Shown: positions 18,644-25,573 of the stretch, piece by piece
How positions within the stretch are numbered: position 1 is the first letter of the stretch
Layout: the number at the start of each line of letters is the position of its first letter
Notes under the pieces: generated by a model
What the model was told of the DNA's origin: nothing
Seen by the model: the letters and a program-made list of their open reading frames with translations, nothing else
Database searches by the model: none
Assembly (NCBI GenBank): GCA_023390115.1
Contig: JAEWDM010000034.1
Span: 1-64,000, forward strand
Direction of reading: 5' to 3'
DNA: 64,000 bases
From: Bacillota bacterium
GTDB lineage: Bacteria > Bacillota > Clostridia > Acetivibrionales > DSM-27016
Made by a program: the position numbers and the translations under genes

Positions 18644-18672
18644 TTGACATATGCAATAATTATAATTATAAT
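18644..18672 (+). promoter_or_regulatory. perR promoter with Per-box-like palindromes
   Basis: TTGACA at 18644-18649 and TATAAT at 18667-18672 with 17 bases between give a consensus promoter. The -10 region overlaps TTATAATTATAATAA, close to the Per box consensus of two TTATAAT half sites. Another palindrome-like stretch (GTTATTATAAC) follows near 18697-18707. Autoregulation by the Fur-family protein is inferred. Confidence 0.65.
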
Positions 18673-18741
18673 AAGTTTGTAATAATTACAATTTTGTTAT
18701 TATAACATGAACTAATTTTTAAAGGAAGGAGGGTGGCCATA

Positions 18742-19194
18742 ATGGAAATGCCTATTGACAATTTAGCGGGGTATTTGCTGAAACACAAGGTAAAGCCTTC
18801 CTATGCCAGAATTAAGGTTATGGAATATCTTACAGAGAAAAAGAGTCATCCTACTGTTGATGAGATATACCATGAGCTTATAAAGGAAATTCCCACGCTT
18901 TCAAAGACTACGGTATACAACACACTGAATACTTTTATAGAGTCAGGGCTGGTAAGGCTTGTAACTATTGAGGACAATGAGGCAAGGTACGATATGGACG
19001 TATCGGATCACGGACACTTTAAATGTGAAAGCTGCGGAAGGATATTTGACTTCAAGGTTGACATGGAGAGCTTTGATGTAAAGGGACTGGAGCTTTTTAG
19101 TGTAGATGAAAAAAACGTTTATTACAAGGGCACATGTTCAAAATGCCTTAATAATAATAAAAAAATTAAAAAACAGGAGGTTATTTATGAATAG
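18742..19194 (+). CDS. perR: Fur-family peroxide-responsive regulator, PerR-like
   Basis: A 150-residue metal-dependent repressor: an N-terminal winged helix (VDEIYHELIKEIPTLSKTTVYNTL), a hinge, then a dimerisation domain with the histidine-rich metal site around HGHFKCESCGRIF and a second CxxC (CSKC) completing the structural zinc site. PerR senses peroxide by metal-catalysed histidine oxidation. ATG 18742 is chosen because AGGAGGG stands eight bases upstream, whereas an upstream GTG overlaps it. Its last codons overlap the rubrerythrin start by eight bases. Such coupling is typical of PerR regulons; a Fur or Zur function is less likely. Confidence 0.85.
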   Translation: MEMPIDNLAGYLLKHKVKPSYARIKVMEYLTEKKSHPTVDEIYHELIKEIPTLSKTTVYNTLNTFIESGLVRLVTIEDNEARYDMDVSDHGHFKCESCGRIFDFKVDMESFDVKGLELFSVDEKNVYYKGTCSKCLNNNKKIKKQEVIYE

Positions 19195-19780
19195 CTTAAA
19201 AGGAACCAAAACTGCTGAAAATCTTTTAAAGGCGTTTGCAGGAGAATCTCAGGCGCGCAACCGTTACACCTACTATGCTTCAGTAGCTGATAAGGAGGGT
19301 TACAAGCAGATAAAGAATATCTTTATTGAAACTGCCGACAATGAAAAAGAGCACGCAAAAAGGTTTTACAAATTTTTGCTTGAAGGTCTGGCGGGCGAGC
19401 TACCGGCTGTTATCGAAATCAATGCGGGATACCCTGTTGCCCAGGGAACTACTCTGGATAACCTGAAGGCGGCTGCCGACGGTGAGAATGAAGAGTGGAC
19501 GGATCTCTACCCTGCCTTTGCAGAGGTGGCATCACAGGAAGGCTTTCCTGAGATTGCGGCTGCATTTAAAATGATAGCGTCTGCTGAAAAGAGGCATGAG
19601 ACCAGGTACAATAAACTTGCTCAAAATATAGAGAGTAATACTGTTTTCAAAAAAGATGAAAAGATTTTATGGAAGTGCGGAAACTGCGGGTATATTCACG
19701 AGGGCAGCAGCGCTCCCGACAAATGTCCCGCCTGCGTGCATCCCCAGTCCTATTTTGAGGTGTTTGCCGAGACTTACTAA
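19187..19780 (+). CDS. rbr: Rubrerythrin
   Basis: A 197-residue NADH-linked peroxidase of anaerobes. The ferritin-like di-iron domain shows E20, E53 and H56 in the first helix pair and EKRH near 134-137. The C-terminal rubredoxin domain has Cys164, Cys167, Cys180 and Cys183. The ATG follows CAGGAGG; longer upstream frames run inside perR and are not plausible. It is translationally coupled to perR and probably derepressed by peroxide. Together with desulfoferrodoxin it gives a superoxide-to-water pathway. Confidence 0.95.
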   Translation: MNSLKGTKTAENLLKAFAGESQARNRYTYYASVADKEGYKQIKNIFIETADNEKEHAKRFYKFLLEGLAGELPAVIEINAGYPVAQGTTLDNLKAAADGENEEWTDLYPAFAEVASQEGFPEIAAAFKMIASAEKRHETRYNKLAQNIESNTVFKKDEKILWKCGNCGYIHEGSSAPDKCPACVHPQSYFEVFAETY

Positions 19781-19891
19781 TTTCTCCGCATAATTGAAGC
19801 TAAAAGTGAGGGTATAAGGGATATGTTCTCTTTGCGGCAGAAGGCTTAAAAGCAAGAAGGCCGCTGCTGTAAGGGGGGCATATTTTTTTAT

Positions 19892-19965
19892 GATTGAAAC
19901 GTGCGATTAACAAACAGTACAAGGAGCCTAAGCAGGAGTTTAAATGCAAGTCCCATTAAAACAAG
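19892..19965 (+). CRISPR. Relic CRISPR unit with one spacer
   Basis: GATTGAAAC at 19892-19900 equals the last nine bases of the CRISPR repeat. A 37-base spacer-sized stretch follows, then at 19938 a repeat of which the first 28 positions match the consensus apart from one T-to-C change (AAGTCCCATT), after which it diverges. The leader-proximal part is lost. The divergence point and the bases after it are the same as at the end of the one-spacer array 750 bases away, so both are copies of one array end. Confidence 0.75.
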
Positions 19966-20040
19966 CTCAAAAAGCAGGGAGGAAGCCTGGGGACGGATTA
20001 ATGGACGTTCCCAGGCTTTCTTAGCGGCATAAACCCGCAA
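19966..20040 (+). repeat. Array trailer copy 1, containing a hairpin
   Basis: This segment starts CTCAAAAAGCAG and ends AACCCGCAA, as does the segment at 20717-20835. Inside, AAGCCTGGGGAC (19983-19994) and GTTCCCAGGCTT (20007-20018) form a hairpin with one mismatch. It is either the common trailer of duplicated arrays or a small palindromic insertion. Confidence 0.6.
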
Positions 20041-20214
20041 ATTCCTGTGGTGCCTTTGCCGCTTTCGGGTGCTCTGCAGCAAAGAGCTGCTGCATTTCTT
20101 ATGGGTTGATACAGTAAAAACATGCGGAGTCAGAGGAGTAAAGGATGGTGATATAGCTAAGCTTACAGAACTGACAGTATAGGAGATAAGGGGCATATGA
20201 CAGTACAGTACGTT

Positions 20215-20614
20215 GCAGCTCATCTATGGATTTCATGTTGTGAGCTATAAATTTCATACTTTCCTTGTGGAAACGAAGCAAAACATATGTTGATAAAAAA
20301 GAGTGGATATGGTAAAATCAGCTTGATAGCGAGAAGATAGTCCCTGCTGAAAAAAGGAGTACTCTGTATTTAAAAGCAGTGTGTTCCGGGAGATTTGCAC
20401 TTTTAAAATTTGCTGTTTTTAGAAAAATTATCGGCATTTTATATCTGTAGTCCCGCAAAGGTGCATAGCTAAAGGTTTGGAGTACCCTGTTGCTGATTAA
20501 AAAATGGGCAAAAAACGGGGTGAAAGAGTCTGGTGTACGGGAAAAGGTACAATATTTAAGGGGTCAAGAAAACACTGTAATAGTTGATATATAAGGATTT
20601 TGGCCGAAAGGTCT
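20215..20614 (+). promoter_or_regulatory. CRISPR leader copy 1
   Basis: About 400 bases directly before the first repeat of the small array are closely similar, with few gaps, to 28743-29138 before the main array. Shared landmarks are GCAGCTCATCT at the left end, TTGATAAAAAAGAG, GTACCCTGTTGCTGATT, GGGCAAAAAACGGGGT and TTGGYCGAAAGGTCT just before the repeat. A leader normally holds the array promoter and integration signals. The extent of similarity suggests duplication of the whole leader-array unit. Confidence 0.8.
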
Positions 20615-20716
20615 GTTTAAATGCAAGTTCCATTAAAACAAGGATTGAAACACATACTCTGTTCAATGTTTCGGCAGCTCCACTCCGGGTTTAAATGCAA
20701 GTTCCATTAAAACAAG
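20615..20716 (+). CRISPR. Small CRISPR array, two repeats and one spacer
   Basis: Repeat 1 at 20615-20651 is identical to the 37-base consensus (starts GTTTAAATGC, ends GGATTGAAAC). The spacer is 37 bases (20652-20688). Repeat 2 begins at 20689 and matches for 28 bases before diverging, as expected for a degenerate terminal repeat. A full leader stands in front, so the array may still be expressed. Confidence 0.92.
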
Positions 20717-20835
20717 CTCAAAAAGCAGCGGAGGAAGCCTGGGGACGGATTCCTATGCTTCCGTAGCGTAGCGGAGGACCGAAGGGAAAGCAGAGGAACC
20801 GTACCCCATGCTTTCGTAGCGGCATGAACCCGCAA
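20717..20835 (+). repeat. Array trailer copy 2
   Basis: Begins with the same bases as 19966 onward (CTCAAAAAGCAG, then GGAAGCCTGGGGACGGATT) and closes with the same AACCCGCAA, but is 44 bases longer in the middle. It is bounded on the left by a 5' repeat half and on the right by a 3' repeat half, so it looks inserted into a repeat. Confidence 0.55.
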
Positions 20836-20836
20836 T

Positions 20837-20861
20837 TTCCATTAAAACAAGGAATAAAAGC
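20837..20861 (+). repeat. Relic 3' half of a CRISPR repeat
   Basis: TTCCATTAAAACAAGGA at 20837-20853 is identical to repeat positions 15-31, then the sequence decays (ATAAAAGC instead of TTGAAAC). Confidence 0.7.
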
Positions 20862-20957
20862 AGAAAAATTAATAATAAATTTTCCTGTAAATGGAGGAAA
20901 ATGAGAAATAATGTAGAATAAATCTATTATAAGCCTTAAACACTGGAGGTAACACTT

Positions 20958-21323
20958 TTGAAGCTGATTCTTAATACTCCGGGGTTGTATCTGTGCAAAA
21001 GGGGAGAGTGCTTTCAGATACAAACGGACGGGGAGAAACAGGATATTTCTGCAAGGAAGGTAGATCAGATACTTATAACGACCAGGGCTGCTCTTTCTAC
21101 TGATGCCATAGAGCTGGCTCTGGAAAACAACATAGACATTGTCTTTCTTAAAAGCACGGGCAAGCCTCTGGGCCGAATCTGGCACTCCAAGCTGGGAAGT
21201 ATAACGACAATAAGAAGAAAGCAGCTTTTTTTACAGGATGAGCCTCTTGGCCTTTGTCTGATTAAGGAGTGGATCGGAGAAAAGCTGGATAATCAGATAC
21301 TTTCTCAAAGGCACATGCTATAA
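20958..21323 (+). pseudogene. cas1: cas1 remnant (N-terminal third only)
   Basis: A 121-residue frame starting with TTG after GGAGG matches the N-terminal beta domain and linker of Cas1: LILNTPGLYLCKRGE, VDQILITTRAALST, then IDIVFLKSTGKPLGRIWHS and the junction LGSITTIRR. Cas1 integrases are about 330 residues, and the catalytic helical domain with its Glu/His/Asp residues is absent. After the stop at 21323 neither other frame continues with Cas1-like sequence. No cas2 or cas4 is seen anywhere in the window, so spacer acquisition at this locus must be lost or supplied from elsewhere. Confidence 0.88.
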
Positions 21324-21415
21324 AGCAAGATATACGGACTGCTGCTATAAAAACATTTTCATTGGGTAAGTTTAGTGCTGACAAATGCTATTCTAAAATT
21401 AAAAGAGTACACACA

Positions 21416-21473
21416 AACAGCCTTATCTAGTCACAATTCTCAAGTATAAGTTTTGTGGTAAGATAAGGCTGTT
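21416..21473 (-). terminator. Hairpin ending the CreA-like RNA
   Basis: AACAGCCTTATCT at 21416-21428 and AGATAAGGCTGTT at 21461-21473 form a perfect 13-bp stem with a 32-base loop. On the minus strand it is followed by a moderately T-rich stretch, so it is a candidate end for the RNA that starts near 21591. It could also close off the cas1 remnant on the plus strand. Confidence 0.5.
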
Positions 21474-21591
21474 CGCAAATCAACGTTATACCTAGGAAAT
21501 AACAAAATTCAACCCTTGTTTTAATGGAGTATATAGCTTTAAAGCTATACAGCAAAAAATAATCATATTTCAAAACTTATTTTAAGTGTAT
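21416..21591 (-). ncRNA. CreA-like CRISPR-mimic antitoxin RNA (pseudo-repeat, pseudo-spacer, pseudo-repeat)
   Basis: Read on the minus strand, pseudo-repeat 1 at 21567-21585 matches the last 19 bases of the CRISPR repeat at 15 positions (TTAAAATAAGTTTTGAAAT). A 22-base pseudo-spacer follows at 21545-21566. Pseudo-repeat 2 lies at 21506-21544; its last 23 positions match the repeat at 20 and a TTTAAA block remains near its front. The pseudo-spacer begins ATGATTATTTTTTGCT, and exactly these 16 bases recur at 21682-21697 downstream of the toxin promoter. This is the layout of CreA, the RNA antitoxin that guides Cascade to a toxin promoter in type I-B CreTA modules. The assignment is inference from architecture. 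The start is set by the extended -10 at 21598-21606 and the end by the hairpin. Confidence 0.72.
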
Positions 21592-21597
21592 ATAAAG

Positions 21598-21606
21598 ATT
21601 ATATCA
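21598..21606 (-). promoter_or_regulatory. Extended -10 promoter for the CreA-like RNA
   Basis: On the minus strand TGATATAAT gives a perfect TATAAT (21598-21603) with the TG extension. The -35 region is poor. Transcription would start near 21591, at the 5' edge of pseudo-repeat 1. Confidence 0.5.
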
Positions 21607-21635
21607 TAAAATATTAAAAAATACCATAAAAAATA

Positions 21636-21664
21636 TTGACAAAAATATCCGTAAAATATATACT
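21636..21664 (+). promoter_or_regulatory. Strong promoter of the holin-like toxin gene
   Basis: TTGACA at 21636-21641 and TATACT at 21659-21664 are separated by 17 bases. Transcription should start near 21671, giving a leader of about 87 bases before the toxin start codon. Confidence 0.8.
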
Positions 21665-21681
21665 TTAATCAAGTAAAATTT

Positions 21682-21700
21682 AGCAAAAAATAATCATTAA
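21682..21700 (-). promoter_or_regulatory. Predicted Cascade target site of the CreA-like RNA
   Basis: Positions 21682-21697 carry AGCAAAAAATAATCAT, identical to 21551-21566, the seed end of the pseudo-spacer. On the strand that matches the guide, the three bases 5' of the match (21698-21700) read TTA and would be the PAM. A Cascade footprint starting here runs back toward the transcription start and -10 element of the toxin promoter. Identity stops after 16 bases, which fits binding without cleavage. Confidence 0.68.
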
Positions 21701-21757
21701 AAATAAAGCAAATGTAAGTTATTATCATACTTTTTGCTAGGAGAAAGGAGTATAAAT

Positions 21758-21838
21758 ATGAGTGTATATCAGGCCCTAACGTTAATGATAGCATTTTCTA
21801 TGCTTATAGTATCTTTATTATCTGCCATAAAAAAGTAA
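21758..21838 (+). CDS. Holin-like small hydrophobic toxin, 26 residues
   Basis: ATG at 21758 lies seven bases after GAAAGGAG. The peptide opens with MSVYQALTLMIAFSM, has one hydrophobic helix rich in I, L, M, A and S, and ends with lysines (SAIKK). This matches the pattern of the putative holin-like toxins of Firmicutes (TxpA/BsrE-like type I toxins, which begin with a -YEAL-LMI-F motif). Such peptides insert into the membrane. No antisense RNA is evident. Instead a CRISPR-like RNA with a matching guide lies upstream on the other strand. The gene sits between the cas1 remnant and cas8b. Confidence 0.75.
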   Translation: MSVYQALTLMIAFSMLIVSLLSAIKK

Positions 21839-21967
21839 ATATAAAAATCTTTCAAAACATGTATGGAAAGTGAGCGACGATATAGGATGATATAATAAAT
21901 CTAAAAAGTATAGTAATAAACATTTGCATTGAATAAATCGAACGGAGTATATGTATGGAGGTGAAAA

Positions 21968-23779
21968 ATGCTTACAGGGGTATATCAGCTCGGAGAATAT
22001 CTGGGAGAGAGTACGGGAATACAGGGCGGGGAACTGGAGGGCGTGGTTGAAAACCCAAATGAGAAGGGAAGCTTAAAGCACGTAATTAAAATAATATTTG
22101 ACGAGGACGGAAGGTTTCTTGAGGAAATAGCCTATGAGGAGTTTTCCGAAAGGCGCATAGAGAGATATGCGTATAAAAAGGGGGTCGGTGCAAGAGGAGG
22201 AGACGTGACACCTGTCTCAAAGCTTACTGAGCCGTCGAAAACAGTGGCAAAAATAAAGGCGGCTTTAAAGGATTTGGTTGCCGGGGCTTCTAAGGGGAAG
22301 GAACGGGAAATGTTTGCGGCAATATTAAGCTGCTTTGATGAAAATGCGTCACAGCTTGTAAAGCATGTTGAGAAGAAGCTGGCAAGCATGGCCTTCGGGA
22401 AAAGGGATTCCGCGCTGCTGACAGTTGCTGTAAGGCACGGGGACAGTGAAAAATACATGGGGGACTATGCGGTTGTGAAAGAGCGTCTGCTTAAGATGTA
22501 CGACGAGCAGTATTTTGACAGGTACGGCAAGGTATCCAGAGGACAGGGCATATGCTATTATTGCGGGCGGCGCACGGAGGTTTACGGGTTTGTAAATACC
22601 TACAATTCATATACTGTAGATAAAATAGGCTTTGTAAGCGGAGGCTTCAGACAGGAGCTGGCATGGAAGAATTATCCCGTTTGCTCGAGATGCTCACATA
22701 CTCTTGAGCGGGGCAAAAGATATATTACAGCAAATCTCACATCAAGATTTTCAGGCTTCAATTATTCCGTCATACCCAAAATAACCTTTAAGGATAATGA
22801 GCAGCAGAATATTATAAGTGAAATAATTGAGGACTTTGAAAGGCATAAATTCTCTCTCTCCCAGAAGGAAAACCTTCTGGCCAGCGAGGATGAGTTTATT
22901 GAGGTCATGGCAAACAGCGGAAACAGCATGAATTATAACCTCTTAATCTTTAAGGAGGAACAGTCGGGAAAGGTTTTCAGGATATTGCTTTACATAGAGG
23001 ATATAGTTCCAAGCAGGCTGAAAAGGATATTAAGGGTAAAGGACAGGGTAGAGGAAATAGAGCTGTTTAAAAATCTTCCGGGAAAGGATAAGACCACCTA
23101 TAGCATGCCCTTCAGCTTTGAGAGAATACGTCGGTTCCTGCCCAACACAAGGATTGAGGGCAGCTTTGACAAGAGCTTTCTGGAGGTGCTGGACAACATC
23201 TTCAGCCATAAAAAAATAAGCTATAAATTCCTTTTGGGAAGAATGACGGAGAAAATACGGTCTGCATTTTCAAGCGGGCAGTATATTGATGTGCTGGTGC
23301 TTGAAGCACTTATAAGCATAATGTTTATACAAATGCTGGGGCTTTTCAGCGACAGGGAGGATGGGAGGAGTTGTGCAATGGCAGAGAAAAATGAAAAAAA
23401 CGCGGAATATCTGGTTTTTTTTGAAACACATTCCGGGGTTTTCGACTCAGACTACAGGAAGGCGGTTTTCCTTACGGGGGTGCTGGCTGATAAGCTTATG
23501 TCAATTCAATATAAGGAAAGAAGCAGCAAGCCCTTTTACAGCAGGTTGAACGGCTTAAAGCTTAACGACGGGCTTATAAAAAGAATTTACAGGGAGGCGG
23601 TAAATAAGCTGGAAGAGTATAAAAAGAACTATTACAGGGAGCTTGAGTTGCTTATATGCGAATTTATGCTGGAGCCTCAGTCAATATCTGATGACGACAT
23701 AAGCTTTTACTTTACGATGGGAATGACAATGTCGAAAAAATTCCAAAAGGAAAAGAAGGAGGAAGGTAAGGATGATTAA
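21968..23779 (+). CDS. cas8b: Type I-B CRISPR effector large subunit Cas8b (TM1802/Csh1-like)
   Basis: A 603-residue large subunit of Cascade that recognises the PAM and recruits Cas3. It carries the zinc finger characteristic of this group, CYYCGRR at Cys196/Cys199 and CSRC at Cys239/Cys242, with the usual aromatic-rich insert between. GGAGG stands before the ATG. It is the first gene of an uninterrupted effector operon and its end overlaps cas7 by eight bases. Besides interference it would be needed for silencing of the adjacent toxin if the CreTA reading is right. Confidence 0.92.
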   Translation: MLTGVYQLGEYLGESTGIQGGELEGVVENPNEKGSLKHVIKIIFDEDGRFLEEIAYEEFSERRIERYAYKKGVGARGGDVTPVSKLTEPSKTVAKIKAALKDLVAGASKGKEREMFAAILSCFDENASQLVKHVEKKLASMAFGKRDSALLTVAVRHGDSEKYMGDYAVVKERLLKMYDEQYFDRYGKVSRGQGICYYCGRRTEVYGFVNTYNSYTVDKIGFVSGGFRQELAWKNYPVCSRCSHTLERGKRYITANLTSRFSGFNYSVIPKITFKDNEQQNIISEIIEDFERHKFSLSQKENLLASEDEFIEVMANSGNSMNYNLLIFKEEQSGKVFRILLYIEDIVPSRLKRILRVKDRVEEIELFKNLPGKDKTTYSMPFSFERIRRFLPNTRIEGSFDKSFLEVLDNIFSHKKISYKFLLGRMTEKIRSAFSSGQYIDVLVLEALISIMFIQMLGLFSDREDGRSCAMAEKNEKNAEYLVFFETHSGVFDSDYRKAVFLTGVLADKLMSIQYKERSSKPFYSRLNGLKLNDGLIKRIYREAVNKLEEYKKNYYRELELLICEFMLEPQSISDDDISFYFTMGMTMSKKFQKEKKEEGKDD

Positions 23780-24827
23780 CAGCAGGCAGGAGATTCTCTT
23801 TATATATGATGTGACAGACGCAAATCCTAACGGTGATCCCCTGGATGAAAACAAGCCAAGGATAGACGAGGAGACTGGCATTAATATTGTTACCGATGTA
23901 AGGCTGAAAAGGACGATAAGGGATTACCTTTATTCATACAAGGGCTTTGATGTAAAGGGAGGAAAGGATATTTTTGTAAGAGAAATACCTGACGAGGAAT
24001 CGGGAATTCAAGATGCTAAAAAACGGGCCCTTGATTTTTTAAATAGTGAGATTGAGGAAGAGATAGATAGAAAAGAGCTTGTATCAGGCTTTGTTAGTGG
24101 AAAAGTAAAGATTGACACAAAGGAGCTTTTTATTTTAAAAGAAAATATTTCTAAGAATTTAATATGCTTGAGCATTGATGTCAGATTGTTTGGTGCGACA
24201 GTACCAATGGAGGTAACAAAGGATAAAACAAAAAAAGGAGATAAGGATATAAAAAGCTCTATAACCTTTACAGGTCCGGTGCAGTTTAACATGGGAAGGT
24301 CGCTGAATAAGGTTGTTCTTACACACATAAAAGGTACAGGAGCTTTTGCATCAAAATTGGGAAGAGAAGCAAAAACCTTTAGGGATGAATACATTCTGCC
24401 TTATTCGTTAATAGCCTTCCACGGCATTGTAAACGAAAATGCCGCCAGAGAAACCCAACTGCAGGAGTCGGATGTGGAGCTTATGCAGGAGGCCCTGTGG
24501 ATGGGGACTAAGAATCTCATAACGCGGTCTAAGATGGGACATATGCCCAGGCTGATGATAAGAGTTGTGTATAAGCAGGATAACTTTTTTATAGGAGAGC
24601 TGCAGAAAAGGATAAAAATAAACTCGTCAATAGAGGATGAGAAGATAAGAGGGCCTGAGGATTTTGTGCTGGATATTGGTAAGCTTTTAGAGGAGCTGTC
24701 ACGACATTCCGAAAAGATAGAGAAGGTAATTTTTGCTGCGGATAAAGCACTTAAGCTTGTGAGCAAAGGGAAAGAGGTGGATTTGAATAAAATAGAGGGC
24801 ATCAGGTTTGAGGAGGCTGTCTATTAA
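23772..24827 (+). CDS. cas7: Cascade backbone subunit Cas7 (Csh2 type)
   Basis: A 351-residue RRM-fold protein that polymerises along the crRNA. The N-terminal family phrase DVTDANPNGDPLDENKPR is present, followed by VRLKRTIRDY and a central FTGPVQFNMGRSLN with the downstream GAFASKLGR. The length is normal for Csh2. It overlaps cas8b and is followed by cas5 after a few bases. Confidence 0.95.
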   Translation: MINSRQEILFIYDVTDANPNGDPLDENKPRIDEETGINIVTDVRLKRTIRDYLYSYKGFDVKGGKDIFVREIPDEESGIQDAKKRALDFLNSEIEEEIDRKELVSGFVSGKVKIDTKELFILKENISKNLICLSIDVRLFGATVPMEVTKDKTKKGDKDIKSSITFTGPVQFNMGRSLNKVVLTHIKGTGAFASKLGREAKTFRDEYILPYSLIAFHGIVNENAARETQLQESDVELMQEALWMGTKNLITRSKMGHMPRLMIRVVYKQDNFFIGELQKRIKINSSIEDEKIRGPEDFVLDIGKLLEELSRHSEKIEKVIFAADKALKLVSKGKEVDLNKIEGIRFEEAVY

Positions 24828-24844
24828 ATTAGGAGATGTTGAAA

Positions 24845-25573
24845 TTGAAAAATAACATTCTGGTATTTGATATATGGGCAGACTACGGACATTTTAAAAA
24901 GCCTTATACCACAACCTCTCCCCTTACATACTCCATGCCTTCATGTACGGCACTGGCCGGTATGGTATCTGCGATAATCGGTCTGGACAAAAGGGAGTAT
25001 AGCAGTTTCTTCGGGAACGGGATGGCGGGCTTTGGAATTTCTCTGCTCAGGCCTGTAAAGAAGGTAAGAATAAGTGAAAATCTGATAAATACCAAAAAGT
25101 CTATGAACAGGATTTATGAGAGAACGCAGATAAAATTTGAGTTTTTGAAGGATCCATCCTACAGGATTTATTTCCGCCACTCGGATGAAGATATATATTC
25201 TGCCCTAAAGGCAATGCTCGAAAAGCATAAATCCGTGTATACGCTCAGCATGGGCCTTAGCCAGCTTCTTGCGAACTATGGCTTCGTGGGAGAATACGAG
25301 TCTGTGGATATAGAAGGAAGCCGTGAGTTCAAGGAGTTTGCATGTGCTCTGCCTGCAGGGCTTTTAGGCAGGGGTGATGTGAATTTTAGAAATGATGGGG
25401 AGTATTTTACCGAAAGACTTCCTTTGGAAATGAACAATGACAGGCTGGTAAAAAGTTATGGCGATGTGCTGTTTGAGAGGTGCTGCGGGAGAATTGCGGC
25501 AAGGCTTGGAAAATACATAGACATAAAAGGGCTTGAAGAAAGTATAAGCCTTATTCTGGACGGAGGGAAATGA
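24845..25573 (+). CDS. cas5: Cascade subunit Cas5 (type I-B)
   Basis: Caps the 5' handle of the crRNA in Cascade. The N-terminal beta-strand and following loop are typical of Cas5h (FDIWADYGHFKKPYT, then PLTYSMPSCTALAGMVSAI). AGGAG at 24831-24835 stands nine bases before the in-frame TTG at 24845. An ATG at 24836 would touch the binding site, so the TTG is preferred, changing the protein by only three residues. Its stop overlaps the cas3 start (ATGA). Confidence 0.92.
   Translation: MKNNILVFDIWADYGHFKKPYTTTSPLTYSMPSCTALAGMVSAIIGLDKREYSSFFGNGMAGFGISLLRPVKKVRISENLINTKKSMNRIYERTQIKFEFLKDPSYRIYFRHSDEDIYSALKAMLEKHKSVYTLSMGLSQLLANYGFVGEYESVDIEGSREFKEFACALPAGLLGRGDVNFRNDGEYFTERLPLEMNNDRLVKSYGDVLFERCCGRIAARLGKYIDIKGLEESISLILDGGK

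Noticed and set aside
20099..20281. Minus-strand frames of 60-111 codons between rubrerythrin and the small CRISPR array
   Set aside because: They run through relic repeats and the leader copy and have no ribosome binding site. A plus-strand frame ending near 20180 was also considered as a gene remnant but not recognised.
20718..21185. 155-codon minus-strand frame across the array trailer and cas1 remnant
   Set aside because: It reads antisense through recognisable Cas1 sequence and repeat relics.
21324..21420. Continuation of cas1 in another frame after the stop at 21323
   Set aside because: Both alternative frames were read and neither gives the catalytic helical domain, so the gene is truncated rather than simply frameshifted.
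21490..21660. A second possible guide match (TTTTGT after pseudo-repeat 2 against the toxin -35 region)
   Set aside because: Only six consecutive AT-rich bases agree and no sensible PAM is present. The 16-base match of the first pseudo-spacer is far stronger.
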